This document shows positions 8,209-14,919 of a DNA stretch of 21,545 nucleotides, piece after piece. Position 1 is the first letter of the stretch. Each line of letters starts with the position of its first letter. The stretch covers positions 1 through 21,545 of the forward strand of contig DAIUBN010000025.1 in the NCBI GenBank assembly GCA_036846645.1, written 5' to 3'. The notes beneath the pieces are model-generated. The model saw nothing but the letters and a program-made list of their open reading frames with translations, had not been told where the DNA came from and ran no database searches. Position numbers and translations under genes: made by a program. The DNA is from JAAYUD01 sp036846645. GTDB lineage: Bacteria > Bacteroidota > Bacteroidia > Bacteroidales > Bacteroidaceae.

Positions 8209-9060
8209 ATGCGGAATTTACTGAATTTTCTCATCAAATATAACTATTGGCTTCTATTCTTAGCATTAGAAGCCTTAAGTTTTATTTTGCTATTCCGCTA
8301 TAACCAGTATCAAGAGAGTTACTTTTTTAATTCTGCTAATGCTGTGACCGGCAAGATATACGAAATATCTGGCGGTATACAGTCTTATTTCCATCTGAAG
8401 TCGGTCAATCGAGATTTGCTCGACCGAAATATGGAGCTTGAAACGAAGATTAATAATCTGGAGAAGGCACTCAGAGCGCATCAGACAGATTCACTTGAAA
8501 TTTTAAGTATCGAGCGTCTGCCACAAGGCAGCTATTCTCTTTATAAGGCGAATGTTATCAACAACAGTTTGAATTTAAATGATAACTACATCACACTCGA
8601 CGAAGGTTGGGAAGCTGGTATTCGTCCTGATATGGGTGTTGTAGATGCCAATGGTGTAGTAGGTATTGTCTACGAAACGAGTAGAAACTATTCTACTGTT
8701 ATATCGTTGCTGAATAGTCGTTCCAATATTAGTTGTAAGATTGTTGGTAGCAACTACTTTGGTACATTGCGGTGGGATCATGCTGATGCTCAGCATGCCT
8801 ATCTCGAAGATTTGCCTCGTCATGCACAGTTCAACTTGGGCGATACTGTTGTGACGAGTGGTTATTCTTCTGTATTCCCTGCTGGTATTATGGTAGGTAC
8901 TGTCGATGATATGGGCGATTCGCAAAATGGACTATCTTATTTATTGAAGATTAAGCTGGCTACAGATTTTGGTAGAATAAGCGATGTGAGAGTTATTGCC
9001 CGAAAGGGTTATCAACAGCAAAAAGCATTAGAGCAAAAGAGCATCATAACAAATGAATGA
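8209..9060 (+). CDS. mreC: Rod shape-determining protein MreC
   Basis: MreC is the bitopic periplasmic scaffold that binds and activates PBP2 in the elongasome. The 283-residue protein has a short cytoplasmic start, one membrane helix (about 11-31), a coiled coil (about 64-95, with NMELETKINNLEKAL) and a C-terminal beta-rich domain (about 105-265) with the family's GWEAGIRPDMGVVDANGVVG and SGYSSVFPAGIMVG segments. The last 8 nt overlap the mreD start, suggesting translational coupling. The identification is supported by both sequence and gene order. Confidence 0.93.
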   Translation: MRNLLNFLIKYNYWLLFLALEALSFILLFRYNQYQESYFFNSANAVTGKIYEISGGIQSYFHLKSVNRDLLDRNMELETKINNLEKALRAHQTDSLEILSIERLPQGSYSLYKANVINNSLNLNDNYITLDEGWEAGIRPDMGVVDANGVVGIVYETSRNYSTVISLLNSRSNISCKIVGSNYFGTLRWDHADAQHAYLEDLPRHAQFNLGDTVVTSGYSSVFPAGIMVGTVDDMGDSQNGLSYLLKIKLATDFGRISDVRVIARKGYQQQKALEQKSIITNE

Positions 9061-9547
9061 TTGGGTTAAAAAAATAGGTTGGGCACTTGGATTGGTGTTG
9101 CTACAAGTCCTTATATTGAACAATGTTCATATCGGCGGACTTGCTACACCTTTCTTATATACTTACTTTGTACTCAAACTAAGTTCTGATACTCCTCGCA
9201 ATCAGCAGATGCTTTGGGCTTTTGGTATTGGTCTTGTCATCGATATCTTCAATAATACTATCGGTATGAATGCTTCTGCATTTGTTTTGATGGCCTTTGT
9301 AAGGCCAACTTTCTTACGGTTGTTCACCCCTCGCGATACTTACGATAGCTTTATCCCATCAAAAAAGGTGATGGGCTCGGCATCGTTTATGCGTTATTTA
9401 GTTGTCTGTGTTTTAATTCATCATGTAGCATTACTGTCAATAGAATCTTTCTCGTTCATATCATTCGGAATGTTGTGCCTGAGAATCTTATTGAGCACTG
9501 TATTGACGATTATTTGTATTGTTGCTATAGAATGGTTTAGGAAATAA
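9053..9547 (+). CDS. mreD: Rod shape-determining protein MreD
   Basis: A 164-residue inner-membrane protein with about five hydrophobic helices, matching MreD in size and topology. MreD binds MreC and tunes its effect on PBP2. Sequence conservation in this family is low; the segment GIGLVIDIFNNTIGMNA resembles the conserved middle of MreD (a G-hydrophobic-D pattern followed by G-x-NA). Position between mreC (8-nt overlap) and mrdA (2-nt gap) makes the call secure. Confidence 0.9.
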   Translation: MNDWVKKIGWALGLVLLQVLILNNVHIGGLATPFLYTYFVLKLSSDTPRNQQMLWAFGIGLVIDIFNNTIGMNASAFVLMAFVRPTFLRLFTPRDTYDSFIPSKKVMGSASFMRYLVVCVLIHHVALLSIESFSFISFGMLCLRILLSTVLTIICIVAIEWFRK

Positions 9548-9549
9548 GT

Positions 9550-11406
9550 ATGTCGAAAGATTACACTTTTGAGAAAAGAAGATTAGTGATAGGAAGCATT
9601 GCTATAATAATAGTGCTTGTCTATATCTTTCGTTTGCTTTCTCTTCAAGTTCTGACAGATGATTACAAACGTTATGCAGCCAATAATGCATTCGTCAATG
9701 AAATTCAATACCCTGCTCGTGGCTCGATAATGGACAGACATCGCCAATTGTTGGTTTATAACCAATTGGCATACGATATCACTGTTGTGCCCCACGAAAT
9801 GGAGGATAATCTTGATACTCTTGATCTTTGCCAGACTCTTGGCATCACTAAAGAACTCTTCATACAACGAATGACGGATATGCAGGATTTAGGAAAGAAT
9901 CCTGGATATTCGAAATATACAAGTCAGGTATTCTTAACTCAGATTACCGACAAGGAGATTTCGCCATTTCGTGAGAAGCTCTTCAAGTTTCATGGATTTA
10001 ATATTCAAGAACGTTCTATACGTCAATATTCTTGTACGGCAGGTGGACAGATTCTCGGTGATATTGGTGAGGTTTCTCCTGCAAATCTTGAAGAAGATAC
10101 TTATTACAACCGTGGTGACTATATCGGCAAACAAGGTATTGAGAAGTCTTACGAAAAATATCTTAGAGGATATAAAGGTGTGAAGATTCTTCTTCGTGAT
10201 GCCCATGGTAGGATTAAAGGATCTTATCAGAATGGTAAATACGACCACAATGCTGTGCCGGGAAGAAACTTGGTGCTGAGTATAGACCTTAAGCTACAAC
10301 AATTGGGCGAAAGGCTGATGCGAAACAAGATTGGTAGTATCGTTGCCATCGAACCTTCAACGGGAGAAATATTGTGTATGATATCAGCTCCTTCTTACAA
10401 TCCTCAGATGTTGGTCGGCCGAATGAGAGGAAAGAATCAGCATGCACTTCAGAAAGATTGGCGCAAACCTCTTCTCAATCGTGCTATAATGGGTGTATAT
10501 CCTCCGGGTTCTACTTTCAAGGCAGCTCAGGCTTTGGCTTGTTTGCAAGAAGGTATCATCAATCCAGGAACATCTTTTGCTTGCCATCATGGCTTCTTTT
10601 ATGCCGGACGTCATTTGGGTTGTCATGGACATCCATCGCCATTACCATTGATTCCAGCCATCGGTACATCTTGCAACACTTATTTTTGTATGAGCTTCAG
10701 AGCCTTTATAGATAGTAGGAAGTTCAGATCGCACGATGAATCTATGACAATATGGAAAAACCACATGGTCAATATGGGATTTGGTTATAAACTTGGTACC
10801 GACCTCCCGGGCGAAAAGCGCGGTATGATACCTAATGCCAAATATTATGATAAGGCTTACCGTGGTCATTGGAATGGATATACCATTATCAGTGATGCTA
10901 TCGGGCAGGGTGAAATATTGGCTACTCCTTTGCAAATAGCCAATCTGGCTGCAACAATTGCCAATAGAGGTTATTTTATCACGCCGCATATTGTTCGTCA
11001 TATTCAAGGAACCAAACTTGATCCAAAATATTATGAGAAACGATATACGGGAATTGATAGAAGATACTATCAAGATGTAGTATTGGGCATGAGAGCAGCT
11101 TTCACTACAGGAATGGGAACTTGTAAATCGGGCAATATCCCCGGTGTTGAACTATGTGGTAAAACGGGTACGGCTCAGAACCATGGCATCGACCACTCTG
11201 CTTTTATGGGATTCGGCCCTAAAGAGAATCCTAAAATTGCTATCTTGGTATATGTTGAGAATGGTGGCTGGGGAGCTGACTTCGGTGTGCCTATCGGTTC
11301 GCTGATGATGGAGCAGTTTATTAATGGAAAGCTTTCGGAAAGCAGTGAGAAACGCGCCGAAGCGATGAGTAATAAAGTTATTTCTTATGGATACCAGGAG
11401 CGTTAG
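9550..11406 (+). CDS. mrdA: Penicillin-binding protein 2 (elongasome transpeptidase)
   Basis: A class B PBP of 618 residues that cross-links peptidoglycan during lateral growth. It has a short cytoplasmic tail, one membrane anchor (about 12-30), a pedestal domain beginning at the PARGSIMDRHRQLL motif, and a transpeptidase domain. Catalytic motifs are STFK (321-324, nucleophile S321), SCN (374-376, the SxN motif) and KTGT (538-541). It pairs with RodA, whose gene begins inside the last 20 nt of this one, which suggests coupled translation and matched amounts of the two partners. Nothing is missing from the active site. Confidence 0.95.
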   Translation: MSKDYTFEKRRLVIGSIAIIIVLVYIFRLLSLQVLTDDYKRYAANNAFVNEIQYPARGSIMDRHRQLLVYNQLAYDITVVPHEMEDNLDTLDLCQTLGITKELFIQRMTDMQDLGKNPGYSKYTSQVFLTQITDKEISPFREKLFKFHGFNIQERSIRQYSCTAGGQILGDIGEVSPANLEEDTYYNRGDYIGKQGIEKSYEKYLRGYKGVKILLRDAHGRIKGSYQNGKYDHNAVPGRNLVLSIDLKLQQLGERLMRNKIGSIVAIEPSTGEILCMISAPSYNPQMLVGRMRGKNQHALQKDWRKPLLNRAIMGVYPPGSTFKAAQALACLQEGIINPGTSFACHHGFFYAGRHLGCHGHPSPLPLIPAIGTSCNTYFCMSFRAFIDSRKFRSHDESMTIWKNHMVNMGFGYKLGTDLPGEKRGMIPNAKYYDKAYRGHWNGYTIISDAIGQGEILATPLQIANLAATIANRGYFITPHIVRHIQGTKLDPKYYEKRYTGIDRRYYQDVVLGMRAAFTTGMGTCKSGNIPGVELCGKTGTAQNHGIDHSAFMGFGPKENPKIAILVYVENGGWGADFGVPIGSLMMEQFINGKLSESSEKRAEAMSNKVISYGYQER

Positions 11407-12832
11407 TGTTTGGAAAAAATTGGATTGGTGGACACTCGTCATCGTCGTCACTCTGCTTGTTGCGGGGTGGTTCAGTGTGTGTGGTGCCAGTTTCGACTTC
11501 GATAAGACCAACTTCTTCGATTTCTCTACTCGTGCCGGTAAAGAGTTCGTTTGGATAATTTGCTCTTTTGCAATCGGCTTTGTCATCCTTATGCTTGATG
11601 ATAGTCTCTATGATATCTTCGCCTTCCTGATATATGCGGGCCTTATGGGTTTGCTGTTTATTACTATTTTTATTGCCCCCGATGTGAAAGGTTCGCATTC
11701 ATGGCTTGTATTAGGCCCTGTCAGTCTGCAACCTGCAGAGTTTGCTAAGTTTGCCACGGCATTGATGCTCGCCAAATATATGAGTTCATACTCTTTCAAT
11801 ATCAAGAGGAATAACTGTCGGCTCACATTGGCTGCTATTATTCTTACCCCGATGCTGCTGATTATTGGAGAACGTGAAACGGGCTCGGCACTCGTTTATA
11901 TTGCTTTCTTCCTGATGCTTTATCGCGAAGGAATGCCTGGCGCAGTGCTCTACAGTGGCTTTTGTGCCGTTGTTTATTTCATTGTCGGCATTCGGTTTGG
12001 GGCAGAGATGATGGGCGATGGAATTACACCGATAGGAGAGTTTGTAGTACTACTATTTATTATTGTGTCGGCGGCAGGAATGGTTTATGTCTATACTCAG
12101 TCGCACATCAAAGCCCGTAACATCGTGATGTTCCCGATTTTGATAGTAGCCATTGCATACGTCGTTTCTTATTTTATCATACCTTTCAATGTTGTCTATG
12201 TAGAATGGATTGTCTGTTTTGCTACGATAGGCTATCTCGTTTATCTTTGGATTTACGATAGAAGTATATCCTACTTACTTATTGCCATATTTACCGCTTG
12301 TTCCATCGGCTTTTTGTATTCATCCAATTATGTATTCAATAATATTTTGGAGCCTCATCAACAAGTACGTATCAAGGTGGTGTTGGGTATGGAAGAAGAT
12401 CTTACCGGAGCTGGATACAATGTCAATCAATCAAAAATAGCAATTGGATCGGGTGGACTCTTGGGCAAAGGATTCCTCAAAGGTACACAGACCAAGTTGA
12501 AATACGTTCCCGAACAAGATACCGACTTTATTTATTGTACCGTTGGAGAAGAACAAGGATTCGTCGGTTCATCGTTGGTACTCCTTCTCTTCCTCACCCT
12601 AATATTGAGGCTTATCTATCTGTCCGAACGACAATCTTCCACCTTTGGGAGGGTCTATGGTTATTCGGTCGTCAGTATCTTCCTATTCCATATTTTTATT
12701 AATATCGGTATGGTGCTGGGAGTCACTCCCGTTATCGGTATCCCGCTGCCTTTCTTCAGTTACGGCGGTTCCTCGCTATGGGGATTCACTATACTACTCT
12801 TCATCTTCCTTAGAATTGATGCAGGCAGGTAG
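11387..12832 (+). CDS. rodA: SEDS peptidoglycan glycosyltransferase RodA, extended form
   Basis: RodA polymerises lipid II into glycan strands as partner of PBP2. SEDS motifs are clear: ERETGSAL (162-169), GAGYNVNQSKIAIGSGG, LLGKGFLKGTQTKLKYVPEQ, the conserved Asp D380 in DTDFIYC, and GIPLPFFSYGGSSL near the C-terminus. At 481 residues it is about 110 longer than E. coli RodA. The surplus lies between ETGS (164-167) and HQQVRIK (324-330) and contains about four additional hydrophobic segments. The ATG lies within mrdA and overlaps it by 20 nt; no later Met fits the N-terminus better. It ends the rod-shape operon. Confidence 0.94.
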   Translation: MDTRSVSVWKKLDWWTLVIVVTLLVAGWFSVCGASFDFDKTNFFDFSTRAGKEFVWIICSFAIGFVILMLDDSLYDIFAFLIYAGLMGLLFITIFIAPDVKGSHSWLVLGPVSLQPAEFAKFATALMLAKYMSSYSFNIKRNNCRLTLAAIILTPMLLIIGERETGSALVYIAFFLMLYREGMPGAVLYSGFCAVVYFIVGIRFGAEMMGDGITPIGEFVVLLFIIVSAAGMVYVYTQSHIKARNIVMFPILIVAIAYVVSYFIIPFNVVYVEWIVCFATIGYLVYLWIYDRSISYLLIAIFTACSIGFLYSSNYVFNNILEPHQQVRIKVVLGMEEDLTGAGYNVNQSKIAIGSGGLLGKGFLKGTQTKLKYVPEQDTDFIYCTVGEEQGFVGSSLVLLLFLTLILRLIYLSERQSSTFGRVYGYSVVSIFLFHIFINIGMVLGVTPVIGIPLPFFSYGGSSLWGFTILLFIFLRIDAGR

Positions 12833-12853
12833 CTGAAAATATTTCTCTTCTTA

Positions 12854-12883
12854 TTGGACAATGAATATATTTCACTACATTTG
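12854..12883 (+). promoter_or_regulatory. Housekeeping promoter of the ECF sigma gene
   Basis: TTG at 12854-12856 and TACATTTG at 12876-12883 are separated by 19 bp, the standard spacing of the Bacteroidota sigma-70-type promoter (TTTG, then TAnnTTTG). It is the best two-part promoter in the window. Transcription would begin near 12890, about 18 nt before the ATG at 12908. The sigma gene is therefore likely made at a basal level independently of the locus it controls. Confidence 0.7.
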
Positions 12884-12907
12884 TGGTGATTATACCGCCT
12901 TACACTG

Positions 12908-13465
12908 ATGAATACAAACACAAGTGATACTTTCTCTCAAATTTATACGACGTATTTCAAGAGGGCATATTTCTTTGTTAAATCATTTGTTCATGATGAT
13001 ATGGTAGCCGAAGATATTACCTCCGAAGCACTTATTAAATTATGGGAAATGATGAAATCCGAAGAAGTCAGGCGCATTGACGTTTTACTTTTCACCATTC
13101 TCAGAGCTAAATCATTAGATTATTTAAGGCACGAAGAAATAAAGCGAAATGCAATTTCTACGTTAACCGACTGGCATAATAGAGAGCTTACTATGCAACT
13201 CAATTCTTTGGACGCTTTCAACCCTGAAGAAATATTCTCTGATGAACTGCGAAATATTATTCAAGACACATTGAATCAATTGTCCAAGAAAACGCAGCAA
13301 GTATTTATGATGAGCAGGGTAGAGGGTAAATCCAATCAGGAAATTGCCGACCAATTAAATATCTCTGTCAAATGTGTAGAATATCATATTACTAAAGCAC
13401 TCAAGATATTTAAAGTATCACTCCGCGAGTATCTGCCATTACTTCACTTCCTCTTGTTTATCTAA
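12908..13465 (+). CDS. ECF-type RNA polymerase sigma factor (FecI-like)
   Basis: A 185-residue sigma factor with only the sigma-2 and sigma-4 regions, as in ECF factors. Sigma-2 covers about 10-80, including the core-binding and -10 recognition stretch around VAEDITSEALIKLWE. Sigma-4 covers about 113-172, with a helix-turn-helix in the sequence GKSNQEIADQLNISVKCVEY (140-159). The C-terminus ends in a hydrophobic tail (LLHFLLFI). The next gene on the same strand encodes a FecR anti-sigma factor and the one after it a SusC with an STN domain, the standard layout of cell-surface signalling loci for glycan uptake in Bacteroidota. It should direct RNA polymerase to the promoter before fecR. Confidence 0.92.
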   Translation: MNTNTSDTFSQIYTTYFKRAYFFVKSFVHDDMVAEDITSEALIKLWEMMKSEEVRRIDVLLFTILRAKSLDYLRHEEIKRNAISTLTDWHNRELTMQLNSLDAFNPEEIFSDELRNIIQDTLNQLSKKTQQVFMMSRVEGKSNQEIADQLNISVKCVEYHITKALKIFKVSLREYLPLLHFLLFI

Positions 13466-13619
13466 TCTAGCCTTTTTAAAGTTATCTGATTTGAGTAGAA
13501 GATTCAAAAAAGGTGAATTATAGTACTTCCTATTTACTTCTCCTTGAGCTAAACTTCGTCGGATAAAGAAGAATACTTTATTCCATAAGGTAATAAAATA
13601 TGTCGCATCAAGATGAATT

Positions 13620-13707
13620 CTATAAATTAAGCTTGTATTTTAATAAATAAAGGTTTAGTTTTATTAAATATAAGCTTTATTTTAATAAATACAAGTTTGA
13701 TTTATAG
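13620..13707 (+). repeat. Large 88-nt imperfect inverted repeat / hairpin
   Basis: Bases 13620-13640 pair with 13687-13707 over 21 positions; the only non-Watson-Crick positions are two that become G-U pairs in plus-strand RNA (13628/13699 and 13631/13696). After a symmetric 4-by-4 internal loop, 13645-13652 pair with 13675-13682 over 8 bp. The direct repeat TATTTTAATAAATA also occurs at 13636-13649 and 13678-13691, so the element looks like related units in alternating orientation. It could end or process the sigma transcript, or bind a protein. Confidence 0.75.
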
Positions 13708-13791
13708 AACTTATAATCATCTTTCAACTTTTATTCCATGTAGAGTTGGATTTCTTTTATCGACAATAAGAAAATAATTAAAAAACTTTTT

Positions 13792-13816
13792 AGGGTTTTT
13801 GCAATGTTATTCGTCT
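13792..13816 (+). promoter_or_regulatory. Putative ECF sigma-dependent promoter of fecR-susC-susD
   Basis: AGGGTTTTT (13792-13800) and CGTCT (13812-13816) resemble the -35 and -10 parts of ECF promoters, whose -10 is commonly CGTC-like. It lies 23 bp before the fecR ATG and no housekeeping -7 box is found nearby. The expected user is the sigma factor encoded just upstream. The assignment rests on motif resemblance and position. Confidence 0.55.
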
Positions 13817-13839
13817 TTATCTGAAATTATCGAAAAACT

Positions 13840-14769
13840 ATGGATTCAAGATTGCTGGAGAAATACATATTGGGCAACACCAATGAAGAAGAAAGCAAGC
13901 AGGCACTAGAATGGATAGAGCAAAGCGAGGCTAACAAGCAAGAATATCTGGCTCAGCGCAAACTATATCTCATCTCGTTGTGTCGTAGCGATGTTCTGCT
14001 CGAAGGGAAGAGCCGCTCTGGTTTCAGACTTTCGATAGCGAGAGAATTTTTGAAAATTGCAGCGGTCCTGTTTATTGGTATATTGGGTACTTATCTTTAT
14101 CTCAACTATTGTAATGACGAGAAGGGAAAAGAGACTATGCAATGTTTTTATACTCCTCCTGGTCAAAGAGCGGAATTAAGTCTTGAGGACGGAACGCATA
14201 TATGGCTTAATGCTAATTCGAAAATAGTATATCCTACGAGATTTAATAAAGAATGCAGAAATGTGAGACTCACAGGTGAAGCGTTTTTCAAAGTAAAGCA
14301 CGATGCCAACCGTCCATTCGTTGTTACTGCCAATTGTTATCAAATTCAGGTGAAAGGTACCGAATTCAATGTCTTTGCCTACGGTAAGAAAGATTGCGAA
14401 GTCGATTTGGTAAGAGGCTCTGTATGTGTGACTACTCCTAATAAATTGACGGCCAATCTGTGCCCAGGCGAACGTTTATACAATAAAAACGGACGAATTG
14501 TCAAAGGCAAGATATTAGATTCTGATTATTTCAGATGGCGTGATGGAATGATTAGTTTCGATGGTGTCACTATTGAAACGATGGTAGAGAAGTTGAAACT
14601 ATACTACGGCGTAAATATCAGAATTGCTGATAATAGAGTGAAACGTTATCGATATACCGGGAAGTTTTGGACGAGCGATGGTATAGAACAAGTATTGAAA
14701 GTATTGCAGTTGGATCGCAAACTCAACTATAAAAAGGAGAGTGACGAGAATTCATATATTATATACTAA
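13840..14769 (+). CDS. FecR-family anti-sigma factor
   Basis: A 309-residue single-pass inner-membrane protein. The N-terminal cytoplasmic part (1-70) is expected to hold the ECF sigma. A membrane helix spans about 72-90. The periplasmic FecR domain (about 101-195) starts at YTPPGQRAELSLEDGTHIWL and includes RNVRLTGEAFFKV and VKGTEFNVFAY. The C-terminal DUF4974-type domain (about 238-305) starts at MISFDGVTIETMVEKLKLYY and includes the family segment YTGKFWTSDGIEQVLKVLQL. That domain should receive the signal from the STN domain of the SusC transporter encoded downstream. It is preceded by an ECF-like promoter, consistent with autoregulation, and separated from susC by 150 nt containing a hairpin. 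Confidence 0.93.
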   Translation: MDSRLLEKYILGNTNEEESKQALEWIEQSEANKQEYLAQRKLYLISLCRSDVLLEGKSRSGFRLSIAREFLKIAAVLFIGILGTYLYLNYCNDEKGKETMQCFYTPPGQRAELSLEDGTHIWLNANSKIVYPTRFNKECRNVRLTGEAFFKVKHDANRPFVVTANCYQIQVKGTEFNVFAYGKKDCEVDLVRGSVCVTTPNKLTANLCPGERLYNKNGRIVKGKILDSDYFRWRDGMISFDGVTIETMVEKLKLYYGVNIRIADNRVKRYRYTGKFWTSDGIEQVLKVLQLDRKLNYKKESDENSYIIY

Positions 14770-14821
14770 CCTTTAAAATGTATTGCCAATGAAGTAGAAC
14801 CCATGCTAACCTAATCAAAAA

Positions 14822-14849
14822 GCGAGATGATGTTGCAGCATCATCCCGC
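14822..14849 (+). promoter_or_regulatory. Hairpin between fecR and susC
   Basis: GCGAGATGATG (14822-14832) pairs with CATCATCCCGC (14839-14849) around the loop TTGCAG, giving 3 + 7 bp interrupted by one A-C mismatch. A second CATCATC at 14851-14857 offers the same 7-nt partner. No T-run follows, so it is unlikely to be a standard terminator; an RNA-stability or attenuation element in the susC leader is possible. Confidence 0.6.
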
Positions 14850-14919
14850 CCATCATCAACGTTAAGTTGAATCAATCGTTTAATCTTAAGTTATAAACTC
14901 AAAATTTCAGTGCAAATAT

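Larger units (their letters stand above)
13466..13839. other. Gene-free AT-rich region between sigma and fecR
   Basis: These 374 bp contain no convincing ORF. The main content is a large imperfect inverted repeat (13620-13707) with three related AT-rich units, and an ECF-like promoter (13792-13816) just before fecR. The first 150 bp show only a weak CCTTTTT/AAAAAGG pairing (13471-13477 with 13507-13513) across a long loop, not good enough to call a terminator. No TAnnTTTG box was found here. Confidence 0.7.

Noticed and set aside
13471..13513. CCTTTTT...AAAAAGG pairing as a terminator of the sigma gene.
   Set aside because: The stem is short, AT-rich and spans a 29-nt loop, with no T-run after it.
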